A stretch of 64,000 nt of DNA from Atopsyche davidsoni (taxonomy: Eukaryota; Arthropoda; Insecta; Trichoptera; Hydrobiosidae). How positions within the stretch are numbered: position 1 is the stretch's first letter; each line of letters opens with the position of its first letter. A program made the translations under genes and the position numbers. Positions 22,604-32,060 of this stretch are shown piece after piece. The stretch is taken from assembly GCA_022113835.1 (NCBI GenBank), contig JAILWY010000001.1, forward strand, positions 13,260,501 to 13,324,500, read 5' to 3'. The notes under the pieces were generated by a model, which was not told where the DNA came from, searched no databases, and was given only the letters and a program-made list of their open reading frames with translations.

Positions 22604-22872
22604 GTCGGCCCCGGGCAGCGCTGTGGTACTACTTCCGGGTGCCGACAGCTGGTCTTTTAATATATAATATAATCATTCATTCGTGAGGGGGAGTTTCCCA
22701 GGGAGCGCACTTTTCGCTGCTCCCCAGTCTGCCTCCCCTCCCTTCTATTCGTCTCTGGCATTCTTTGGTGCGCTGAAAAACATGAAAGCTGAAAAGCATG
22801 AAAAAGATGTCCCGTGCTCTTCAGCTCTCGATCCTCTTCAGCGCCGTTTTTGTCCTGTCCGTGGGCTTCTCC
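22601..22872 (-). other. 3' UTR of the R1-clade element with terminal stem-loop
   Basis: Just before the poly(A), CTGTCGGC and GCCGACAG (22641-22648 and 22602-22609) pair. A further CCGGG/CCCGG pairing lies inside, with one bulged base. A stem-loop at the extreme 3' end is a common recognition signal for the reverse transcriptase in this group; that role is inference. The same loop sequence recurs in the fragment at 42567-42615. Confidence 0.7.
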
Positions 22873-25800
22873 TCAGGTCGGAGCTCTGGAGGCTATTTGG
22901 CGTTGCCTCTCGAGCTCCTCCCTTCGGGTCATGGTCTTCTCGGCAAAGGAGACGACTCCGTCCCAAGCTCGCTGGTCCTTGAGCATGGACGGCACTAGCT
23001 CGTCCGCCGTCCAGACGATGCCAAGGCTGTTCCGAAGTCGCCATCGCTCCACTTCGGTCGCTCCGCAGTTGAAGAGGGCGTGCTCTGCGTCGTCGCTGTA
23101 GTCGTCGCACAGTGGGCAGCTCACGTCGACAGGTCGGCCAATCTTCTCGAGGTAGCTACCGAAGCAGCCGTGCCCCGAGAGGAGTTGGGTCAGCCTGTAG
23201 GTGACCTGGCCGTGTCGTCGCGAGATCCACGGGCGGATGTCCGGGATGAGCCTTCGCGTCCAGCGCCCTTTGGTGGATGCCGCCCATCGCTGTTGCCAAG
23301 TCTCGGTGACGTCTGCCCTCGCGCTGGTCCTTATAACAACGAGGTCTTCCTTCTGTTGTCTCGCCTCGTAGATCTTTTGGCGTTCTCGGGCCATCAGATC
23401 TACCGGCGGCATGCCAGCTATCACCAGAGCTGCGTCTCCCGAGATCGTGCGGTAGCCGCATATTATCCTGAGCGCTGCTCTGCGCTGGACGCTGGCCAAC
23501 ATATTCCTGTAGTGGGAGATCTCCATCGTGTTTGCCCACGTCTCCGCACCGTACAGGATCTGTGACATCGTCACGCTGGCCAGCAGTTTCCGTTTAGATT
23601 CCATCGGTCCTCCCACGTTGGGCAGCATTCTTGCTACTGCCTCAGTAGTTCCAGCAGCCTTCCGAGTAGTCCGTCGTATGTGGTCCGTGTACTTCAAAGA
23701 GGTGTCGAAGTACACGCCCAGATATCGGGCGGACCTCTGCGGGACTATTTGTGCCCCACCCACGGTGATGTTAGGTGTGGGGTACTTTCGTCTGCCACAG
23801 AGCATCACCGCTTCCGTCTTGTGGCAGGCGAGCTCTAATCTGTTCTCCGCAAGGCTGTGGGAGATTCTCCTGAGGGCTTCATTTGTTCTTGCCTCCAGTT
23901 CGTTGATCGTTTTCGCTGAGACGACAACGCCAATGTCGTCAGCGAATCCTATCTCCTCCGCTCCCTCCGGCAGCTCCGTGTTTAGTACCGCGTCGTACAT
24001 CACATTCCACAGCAATGGTCCGAGGACGGAACCTTGCGGAACTCCGCACGTGAGGTGTCTCGCTGCTGGGGGGGCACCTGCTGTGGAGTAGCGGACGACA
24101 CGGTCCTCGAAGTAGCTGGCGATGGTCCGGCGGAGGTAAGCAGATATGCGCTTTTTTTCCAGTGCTCCGAGAATGATGTCCCAAGAGGCACTGTTGAAGG
24201 CGTTTCTAACATCGAGGGTGATCAGGAGACAGTACTCGCGCGTGCACCGCGTCCCGGCGTTAGCTTCCTTCATCCTCCGGTGGACTCTGCTAATTGCGTC
24301 TGCAGTCGATCTGCCCCTGCGGAACCCGTATTGGACGTCGGATAGTCCGCCGTTTTCCTCAATTTCTATTTCAAGTCTGACCTTGAGCAACCGCTCAAGC
24401 AGCTTGCCCAGTCCGTCCAACATGCATAGTGGTCTGTAGGACGAGGGCAGGCCTGCCGGTTTGCCTCCCTTGCGCGCCAGCACTAGGCGGGCTGTTTTCC
24501 AGCATCTCGGAAATGTGCGTTCGGCAAGGCACTGGTTGTATACAGCCAGCAGCGCTGAGGGATTTTCTCGCACGGCCAGTCTGATGGCTTCGTTCGGGAT
24601 GCCATCTGGGCCGGGTGCTTTACCGTACGGAAGTCTTTTGGCCGCCTCCCGTAGTTCAGCCATGTTGAAAGGGTGGGCAACCTCTGTGGCAGCGTCAGGT
24701 ATGGGGTTCATCATAGGAGGGCGAGTAGGGAATAGAGCGTCCAGGATCGTTTCCAACATCCCTGGCAGAGTTATCCCTGGAATTGCCTCCGGAATTCTTA
24801 ATTTCTTCCTCACAATTCGATACGCCCTGCCCCAAGGGTCGTTATCGACTTGTAGGCAAAGGTCCTTCCAGCACTTCTCTTTGGCTGCCTTGATAGCGAA
24901 TGCAAACGATTGTCTAGCAGCTTTGGCGTTGGCCATCTCCACGGTGCAATCGAGAGTGCCTGCTTTGCGACGTCGCTTGCGCTGGAGCGCACGTCTGGCA
25001 GCAATTGATGTTCTGCGTAGGGCTGCAATGTTGTCATTCCACCAGTATACAGGTCTTCTCGTGGGGTGGTTGCTTCTTCTTGGCATTGACTCGTCGCAGG
25101 CATCGCTTACTCGCTTGACCAGAGTTAGCGCTGCTTCTTCCAGGCTCCCTGCCTCGGTTTGCGGGTTGTTAGGCGTTGCAAATTTCTTAGAGAATCTGTC
25201 TAGATCCATCTTCGCCAGGTTCCAGGACGGTGTTCGATCTGGCGCTGATGTTGCATTGTATAGGGGGTTTCGGTCGAGGATTTCGTAAGAAATGTATAGA
25301 TGGTCGCTCAACGACTCGTCTTCAAGAACCCTCCAACCTCGAAGCGCACGTGCAGTTCTAGGGCTCGCGAAGGTGACGTCAATCACTGACTCCGACGTTC
25401 TTCTCCGGAAAGTGCTGCTATCTCCCTCGTTGCATGTTACCAGACCAAGTCCAGCCGTCATATCTGCAAGTGCTGTGCCTCTTTTATCCGTTGTCCTCGA
25501 ATTCCACTCCGCGGCCTTGGCGTTGAAATCGCCAGCGAGGAGTACCTCACCAGGGTGCGCCCTGATGTCTTGCTCAAGTTGGGCGAGGTACGCCTCGTAT
25601 TCTGCCAATGTCACATTTGGTGAGATATAGCAGCTATACAGACGTACGCCACAGACCCGGATCCAGGTGAAGCCGTGTCCGCTGGTTCCAACCTCTTCGA
25701 TGGGCGTATTGCCGAAAGTGACTACAGCCGTCTTGCCTGTTGTGTCGCTTGTCCATCTGCTGTTCTCCGGAGGTGTACGGTGCTGCTCACAGATGATGGC

Positions 25801-25893
25801 GATGTCCGCCCGTGTCTCTCGCGCTTTCTGATCCAGCAGCGACTGTGCAGACTTGCAATGGTTCAGATTAATCTGTATGACGTACAGAGGCAT
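22873..25893 (-). CDS. ORF2: endonuclease-reverse transcriptase, R1 clade
   Basis: This 1006-residue protein carries out target-primed reverse transcription. Residues 1-205 form an apurinic-like endonuclease: N9 in IQINLNH, E36 in IICEQH, D122/N124 in GDFNA, and SDH at 196-198. The reverse transcriptase occupies about 410-700: KAPGPDGIPNEA near 425, LDVRNAF with D561, GVPQGSVLGP at 617-626, and the catalytic FADD at 650-653. A zinc finger C-X2-C-X8-H-X4-C lies at 926-943. Length is close to the usual 1000-1100 residues of R1-clade ORF2. The ATG lies inside the end of ORF1 (26-bp overlap in another frame), so translation probably depends on reinitiation or frameshifting. No disabling change is visible. 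Confidence 0.95.
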   Translation of the reverse strand: MPLYVIQINLNHCKSAQSLLDQKARETRADIAIICEQHRTPPENSRWTSDTTGKTAVVTFGNTPIEEVGTSGHGFTWIRVCGVRLYSCYISPNVTLAEYEAYLAQLEQDIRAHPGEVLLAGDFNAKAAEWNSRTTDKRGTALADMTAGLGLVTCNEGDSSTFRRRTSESVIDVTFASPRTARALRGWRVLEDESLSDHLYISYEILDRNPLYNATSAPDRTPSWNLAKMDLDRFSKKFATPNNPQTEAGSLEEAALTLVKRVSDACDESMPRRSNHPTRRPVYWWNDNIAALRRTSIAARRALQRKRRRKAGTLDCTVEMANAKAARQSFAFAIKAAKEKCWKDLCLQVDNDPWGRAYRIVRKKLRIPEAIPGITLPGMLETILDALFPTRPPMMNPIPDAATEVAHPFNMAELREAAKRLPYGKAPGPDGIPNEAIRLAVRENPSALLAVYNQCLAERTFPRCWKTARLVLARKGGKPAGLPSSYRPLCMLDGLGKLLERLLKVRLEIEIEENGGLSDVQYGFRRGRSTADAISRVHRRMKEANAGTRCTREYCLLITLDVRNAFNSASWDIILGALEKKRISAYLRRTIASYFEDRVVRYSTAGAPPAARHLTCGVPQGSVLGPLLWNVMYDAVLNTELPEGAEEIGFADDIGVVVSAKTINELEARTNEALRRISHSLAENRLELACHKTEAVMLCGRRKYPTPNITVGGAQIVPQRSARYLGVYFDTSLKYTDHIRRTTRKAAGTTEAVARMLPNVGGPMESKRKLLASVTMSQILYGAETWANTMEISHYRNMLASVQRRAALRIICGYRTISGDAALVIAGMPPVDLMARERQKIYEARQQKEDLVVIRTSARADVTETWQQRWAASTKGRWTRRLIPDIRPWISRRHGQVTYRLTQLLSGHGCFGSYLEKIGRPVDVSCPLCDDYSDDAEHALFNCGATEVERWRLRNSLGIVWTADELVPSMLKDQRAWDGVVSFAEKTMTRREELERQRQIASRAPT

Positions 25894-27289
25894 GGCGCTG
25901 CTGTCTGTAGGCCTTCAGGTATTTCCTGAAAGCTGCACACTGTCCACTCCCTTTCGCGTGGTCGCTTCTCCCCCCTTGGGAAGCGCACGTGGAGCACTTG
26001 GGATTGTTGTGGCACTCCTTGGCCTTGTGGCCAGGCCGGCCACAGGTGAAACACTGTTTACTTCGGTCCTGGCCTCTGCATTGATGGGCTGCGTGGCCAA
26101 AGTCGAGGCACCTAAAGCATTTGGGGATGTTCAAGTGTTCTCTCACTCGGCAGCTTACCCATCCGACGCGGATCTTGCCCACCGCAATGAGAGATGCTGC
26201 TGCGCGGGTCGCGATGTCAACCAGGCCTGTCCGTGTTCCATTCCGGGCCGGGAGGAACTTAACGGCACTGGTCGTGTCCGGTGGGCATCCTCCGTGTGTC
26301 GCTAGTGCAGTGATCAATTCATCCTCGGTCGTCGATTCATCTAGGTTGTGTACTTCGACTGTCGTTGTGGTGCCGAGGCTTTTGACGCTGGCATTCTCGC
26401 CGAGAGCGCCAGCTACCGCCTTGGTCAGTCTGGTTGCGGACTCAGTGTCGGCTCCCTCCAGCTCGACTATGATGAACCCTGCGCGGGTCTTGCGGACAGT
26501 CCGGACGTTGGCGCCTTGCTCATCCGGCCTGACCGCAGTCTTCACCGCGGAGATCGTCTCTGCGGCGGTCTTCCCGTTGAGGGGACGTATCTCCACGGCT
26601 GGCATTTTCCGCGCCGGGAACCGCATTCTGGTCTGCGGGGGTTCAGGAGGGCGCTTTTTGGCGGCCCGCCTTTTGACGATGATGAAGTCGCCGTCGTCGT
26701 TCTTCGCAGAGTCTGTAAGCGCTGCCGGCGGTGCTGCTGCTGCTTTTGATGGTGGTGCTGCTGCTGCTGGTATCCGTGTTGCTTTTGACACTTTTGTCCG
26801 CGGTGCTGCTATCGGTGCTGCTATCGGTGCCGCCGCTGCGGTCTTCTCGGGTGCTGCTGCTGCGGTCTTTTTTGTTCCTACTATTGTTGTTGCTGTTGCT
26901 TCTGCGGGGGGCTGTCGCCGACTATGTTGCGGTTTGGCCGCTACTTTCCCCGTTTTGTATGTGGGAGGATTGCATGTCGACTTACGCGCGGGGACGGCTG
27001 CCGCCATGGCATATGTCCCAGGTAGCGAGGCCCTTGAGGTCGTAGGTCTGGAAGCGGGTCTGGGTGCTGGGGTGGTCATGGTGCGTGCAGCGACACGCTG
27101 TATACACAGCCGTGTTACCGAGCGTAGCTTCTCGATTGCCGCCTTAAGCGCTCGATTGGTGTTTGGCCTGAGCAGCTCCTCCATTTCCCTGGTGAGTTTT
27201 TCCAGCTGCCAGGTAATTTCCAGGTCCAGAACTGGTAGCATTTCTTTATTCGCGCCTAGTTTTTGTGGGATTTGTTTTGAAAGCGCCAT
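25868..27289 (-). CDS. ORF1: zinc-knuckle nucleic-acid-binding protein, R1 clade
   Basis: This 473-residue protein would bind the element RNA and form the ribonucleoprotein. The N-terminal part (about 20-70) is predicted helical. The middle (about 75-200) is low-complexity, rich in Ala, Pro, Lys and Thr with repeated AAPIAAP-type words encoded by GC-rich triplet repeats. The C-terminus has two canonical CCHC knuckles (C-X2-C-X4-H-X4-C) at 391-404 and 413-426 and a third, variant cysteine/histidine cluster at 432-451. This pattern is standard for R1-clade gag-like proteins. It ends 26 bp inside ORF2. Confidence 0.93.
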   Translation of the reverse strand: MALSKQIPQKLGANKEMLPVLDLEITWQLEKLTREMEELLRPNTNRALKAAIEKLRSVTRLCIQRVAARTMTTPAPRPASRPTTSRASLPGTYAMAAAVPARKSTCNPPTYKTGKVAAKPQHSRRQPPAEATATTIVGTKKTAAAAPEKTAAAAPIAAPIAAPRTKVSKATRIPAAAAPPSKAAAAPPAALTDSAKNDDGDFIIVKRRAAKKRPPEPPQTRMRFPARKMPAVEIRPLNGKTAAETISAVKTAVRPDEQGANVRTVRKTRAGFIIVELEGADTESATRLTKAVAGALGENASVKSLGTTTTVEVHNLDESTTEDELITALATHGGCPPDTTSAVKFLPARNGTRTGLVDIATRAAASLIAVGKIRVGWVSCRVREHLNIPKCFRCLDFGHAAHQCRGQDRSKQCFTCGRPGHKAKECHNNPKCSTCASQGGRSDHAKGSGQCAAFRKYLKAYRQQRHASVRHTD

Positions 27290-27740
27290 CTTTTGGTCAT
27301 CCTACAAGTACGTCGGTACTACAGACAGCGACTCAGAAGGTAACTGGATTAACTAGATAACTAGAATAATCTAAAATAATCTGGGTGTAGAATAATTCAT
27401 TTTATAATAATAATTCATTATATAATGATCCTGGTGTAGAATAATTCAGGATGGTCCATCCGTAAACATCCAATGTAACCGGTGACTTGTGCGGGTGCGG
27501 GCACTAAAAAGGATCTCGTGTACAACTTCTTTTGAGGTTATGTTTTGTACGAACTTTTTAGAAGATAGTCGAAATAATTGGCAGATCAGTCAAACAATTT
27601 TCACAAAACCCTGCTGTGGCTTCACTATTCACTTGTGCCGTTCACTGTTTGTCGGATGGCCGGTATTTCATCCAGGTTTCTATATATTTGTTCGGAGCTC
27701 TTTGTTAGGACGTGCAAATGACGTGGAATGATGAATCGCG
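27290..27740 (-). other. Probable 5' UTR and promoter of the R1-clade element
   Basis: The stretch upstream of the ORF1 start is non-coding. GGTGTAGAATAATTCA occurs at 27384-27399 and 27433-27448, separated by AATAATTCAT-type words, giving a small internal repeat. The sequence is GC-richer than the flank to about 27740, where an AT-rich run begins; this shift sets my approximate element boundary. An internal promoter is expected for the class but no motif is certain. Confidence 0.45.
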
Positions 27741-29070
27741 GTTATTCCTAAACTTAATTAAAAAAAAATAGTCATAAATAATTTAAATCACAATGAGTGG
27801 TGGGTGCGAAGTGGATTCCATTTACATAATATCAATTAAAAATAAAATTTCCACCTCCAGCTTCAGCTCGTGTACCTCTTAAACGTCAAGTCGTAATTTT
27901 TATTAATTTGTTCATTCTGAGGAATCGTAAATCTCATTGCTCAGAATAATCCCCTAATTACGATGGCTGGAAAACACGCCTTGCCGGGGCGGTCGCTCTG
28001 TCTGCCCAAATTAATTTCTAGTAAAAAGTTAATAATTCCAATGCAAAAGTATGTTAACTTAAAAAATAAATTAAAAACGCTCGCTTTAATGACTAGAAGC
28101 AAAGCTTTTTAGTGATTGCTTTTTATTTTATTTGCTCGCATCTTCGTAGATTCTTAATGTAATTGCATGTTTTTTTTAAGCACAAAGGTGATAAAAATTT
28201 CTATAAATTTTTATTTAAAAAAATGTATACCTCACTGACCGCTTAGTTTCGGATTTAAGTACGAGCTAAAAATTAAGTTGTTTTAGTTCTGAAAAAAATA
28301 CGTTTATTGGCTAGCTCTAAAGGTAAGGGAAAATCTTGTAAGTTATATAGATCTTCATGTAAGTAATAAAGGGAAATGCTGGTGACGCAAAATTTCAGAC
28401 ACTATCGGATTTGCCTTTTCCATATTCTGCCTCCTACCATCTTAGAATAGTGTAATTTATAGACTCTTCATTACAATGATCCAACTTAGGATAACACTTC
28501 CCCATTCGATAAAAATAAGTTGAGATTGAAACGTTGATGTAATATTTAAATATACAATATGAAAAAGATTTGATTTCTAGACGATAAAAAAATTACTCTA
28601 AAAATTTTGTTTCTTGAATGGTTTTCATTGTATGGATGTTTTCTTTTTTTACTAAAATACTAACACGCTTCATCTACTGTTTATGTTTCGGCAACTTGCT
28701 GATCCTGAATGGTTTTATGAAAGACAGCAGCATCTGGAGGCGACATGTCTTAATCGGTTCTGAGAAAAATAAGCCACCATAGCCATGTTAATCTGCGACA
28801 CATGCACCATCTGTCATATCTTCATATTTTTTGAAGGATTTAAATGAACTCATTATAAAAATAACACATCTTCAGTGCTAACATGGAGCCAACAGTTGTC
28901 CTGCGCACGGGAAGTGTGTGGCAGCAGCGACTTCGATATCCATACTATAATAGCGATTGGTGCAAAGATCTGTTCAAATATTTAATATATTTATATCTTT
29001 ACAGGTATGCTTAGTTAACATTGTGTTTTCAGGTAATCGATGTACACAATATATGCAAAAAAAAAATCTT
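27741..29070. other. AT-rich stretch
   Basis: No gene or repeat is supported. A short GC-richer patch at 27960-28010 has no frame. Confidence 0.4.
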
Positions 29071-29146
29071 GCACGGTGGTCCAATCGGGTACGGTGCTAT
29101 GACACGTTGGTCAGAGATCGTGGTTTCGAATCTCATAAAAAAGCTT
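29071..29146 (+). repeat. tRNA-derived SINE head, degenerate
   Basis: An A-box-like GGTGGTCCAATCGGGTA and a B-box-like GGTTTCGAATCTC are about 45 bp apart, as in tRNA promoters. The B box carries one extra T and the cloverleaf is broken. This is likely an old SINE remnant and not a working tRNA. Confidence 0.35.
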
Positions 29147-29559
29147 TTTATGAGCAAATCGGTTTATTTTTTAAATAAATGAACGACTTTAAAATTTACT
29201 TCAAACATGTGTCAGTGTAACAACGAAAGTTGTACGTTATTCGATCATATACTCATGTAATGAATTGTATCAACCTCTAAGCTTTACTTTGCGGTTGATG
29301 TTTAGCAAACTAGTATCACATATGGTTTATGAACCTTAACTGATGTTGAATTTGGTAGATTAGTTCAGTAGCAAAAAAATGCATTGGAAAATATAACAGG
29401 ACGCTAGTAATCAACTGTCGTTTTGGAGTGCTGAGATTAACGTTTAACCTTGGTTATTAGAACTACAAATTTGGCACTGTATTATTGAAGAACGAGTGCA
29501 ATTTATTGTGTGTTGTATATTTGAGGCAAAACTCCGCGTTTAGGCCTAATAACCGTTGC

Positions 29560-29900
29560 TTTATCTGGCGCCCTATCTGCCTATTCCGAAACTAATTTAT
29601 GTGAACTTTTAATTGGGTGCAAAAACGTTAGGTGCGCTCCTCCGCGGGCCGTAGGGAAGGCCCACACCTCGACTAATGCCGGCGGGTCACGATCGCTCAC
29701 GAAACTTTCCGCTAATCTAGTGTTGTATCCGAGCACCCCACACATCGCACCGAGCGGCTTCCGCGAAGAATTTAAGCCAATTATAAAGATTTTCAGAGTG
29801 CGATAAAACTCCGACTATCTGGATTATTATATTTTCCATACAAGCGAAACTTTCTTTTGCAGCACTGCTGTAATGAGCCGCCATATTTCTCAACGCCGCG
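29560..29900. promoter_or_regulatory. GC-richer non-coding block
   Basis: This composition island contains CCTCCGCGGGCCGTAGGGAA near 29640 and several ATTA words. No ORF longer than chance. Possible regulatory element, on composition only. Confidence 0.25.
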
Positions 29901-31810
29901 ATAATACATCCGTGTTTGTGGATTTTAGTAATTATGCTATGTTTTTTTTTTCTATTTGTTCAGTAATATTGTTGTTAATTAATTGACTTCTCTTGCGATA
30001 ATCATCATCTATGCATCGACAGTGGCGTGCAGTTGCTTTCAAATCAACGTAAACTATTTTCCTTTGCAATTACAAGTACAAAGAAAAAATATTTTAGTTT
30101 TCGTGATCAGAATATAGTTTTTTTTGTAGAGATAGTTTATGATGTTTTCCTGTTTACATTTTGCATATATGTTATTGCAATTGGTCGTTACTTTTAACTC
30201 ATTAAATATTGCCGACTTGTTCAAAATAATCTTTTGAAGATTTGAAGAAAAGTTTGTAACAAGCTAACAAATATGAACACAAGTTTAAAAATAAGCTCTA
30301 TTACACTGATACACATCAAGTTTTTAAGTGACGTAATAACAACGTTTATTATAAAACAACAACACGTGATATATTATAAATTATATAGTTTGTTGATCAG
30401 CTCTCCATATTAATAGTTTTTTTTTTTAAATAGTGTATCTTTTTTATTGGAAGCTGCTCTTCGTTTACTGCTCACTAGATGACGTCATATTTTTTTACAA
30501 ATAAGAATCAACTGATACTGTGCTGGAACATATACCCAGATAATTGTCCTTCCTATTGAATATTTAATTAAATATACTAAATATAAGGTTACTTTATAAA
30601 AACGAAGAGCGGTGAGACAAAAAAACTGTAAATTGAGTAAATTAGACTCGAAAATTTGTAAACAAAATTAATGAGCGTTTTTATTAATTTATTGCAGGTA
30701 AATTATTAGTTTTGATGTCGGAAATTAACATGTATAACACCATAAATATAAGCATTATAATATTTGAAAGTAAAATTGAAAAAAAAACCTCTGCTGCCTA
30801 TTCAAATTTTATATTTTAATTGGTTGTAATAAGTATCCACGGTATAATATTGTTTTGAATTTTACGTCTTTATATTGGGTGTGTACGTTAATGAGAATGA
30901 TTGTTATAAAAATGTGTTAATTGTTACAACCGTGTTAAAAATGTTAATATTGATTATTTCTACTATATTTATTTAAATGAAATGCAGTCGTTATTGTGCA
31001 AGTTAATGCAGAGTGAGCACTATTCGCCATTATGGTTTTAATTGGTTGACGTCATAGTTTTATCATTAAAAAAATCCAAGCTCTACTCATTGTTAAAGAA
31101 GTATGTTAGATTGATAGATAAAGCATAATGAAACACTTACCTGGTAGGTGGACGTACTTAATTATAAGAAGACACAAAATTCTTTACTTTCATATTTTTT
31201 GTAACACAAAGGTCCACAGTCAATTAATTTTTACTATAAAGAGAAGTAACATTTTAATCATAGCATTATTTTTGTTAACATTCATATTGATTATAATTAA
31301 GATAAAGAACGCGTTATAAAGAGTTTTTTCTTACCAAACAATACTGCATTTAAGCAAGTCATAGTGAGGGTTTAGTATTACAAAATAACAGTATGTTTTT
31401 TTTATATTAAAAAAAATTGTCTCTTATATTCCATTGAAAATTCACGTGAATAATTAATTATAAATTGCAGGCTTATATGACATTTAGCTTTAAAGATCTG
31501 ACGGAGAACTAACATAAAAAATAAAACTGAGAGCGTAGTATAATATGTAAAATAAATAAAAGGATTATAGACATCATGACAATAAACTCGGTTCACTCAA
31601 ATAATTACTTTCTTATATGCTTTGTGTCATGTTATTTTCATTATTTATTGTGTAACGAATTAACATGTATGGGAAAAAAATACAAATAAACAACGCATAA
31701 ATTTATTCATTTGAGTGCTGATTATGACAAGAGAGACACGTTTTTTTCATTCAGTTGCGGTAAATCTAGATATTTTGTAAAACAAGTATTGTTATTGGAC
31801 TGCAAAGAGT
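29901..31810. other. AT-rich stretch without a gene
   Basis: No supported feature. Short ORFs are AT-biased and lack domains. Confidence 0.4.
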
Positions 31811-31814
31811 GAGC

Positions 31815-32060
31815 CAATTTCGATATTTAAGATGTAGATTTTATGGAAACCAATTTGCTGTGGCGCTTTCTTCAGGTGCCCTGCAGCGACGAGAGGCTGC
31901 ATCTAATTCAAGATGGCCACGGCAGGTATCCGCGCACAAAGGCAGGAGTATTGTCTCACTAAAAATACAAATTGCATTCCCAAGAGCGATTTGGTTCGCT
32001 CCCTTTGTGGGAATCGAACCTGTTACCACTGCAACCGCAACGTTCCGCGGTGCATATTAT
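31815..32060 (-). repeat. Probable tRNA-derived SINE
   Basis: On the minus strand a perfect B box (AGGTTCGATTCCCAC, about 32022-32008) lies downstream of GCGGTTGCAGTGGT, which could be the remnant of an A box. The remaining 200 bp form a GC-richer body. This is a different family from the SINEs at 54.8-62.9 kb. The 3' end and any duplication are not resolved. Confidence 0.4.

Larger units (their letters stand above)
22547..27740 (-). mobile_element. Full-coding R1-clade non-LTR retrotransposon
   Basis: On the minus strand the order is 5' UTR (about 27740-27290), ORF1, ORF2, 3' UTR and a 54-nt poly(A), seen here as poly(T) 22547-22600. ORF1 with zinc knuckles, an apurinic-type endonuclease, a reverse transcriptase and a C-terminal CCHC, without an RNase H domain, define the R1 clade. 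Both ORFs are uninterrupted, so the copy is young and may be active. The 5' boundary is approximate. No target-site duplication of ATGTATTACACGA was found near 27.3-28.3 kb. The insertion site is not rDNA or a telomere repeat, unlike R1 or TRAS/SART. Confidence 0.9.

Noticed and set aside
22838..25929. Long open frames on the plus strand across the retrotransposon, up to 275 codons, and other minus-strand frames
   Set aside because: They are shadows of ORF2 in GC-rich coding DNA. They have no domain of their own, while the 1006-codon minus frame has clear endonuclease and polymerase motifs.
26121..27356. 411-codon plus-strand frame opposite ORF1
   Set aside because: Antisense of the Ala/Pro-rich ORF1. 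Its hydrophobic Ala/Val/Ser bias arises from the complementary GC-rich triplets. The minus frame has zinc knuckles.
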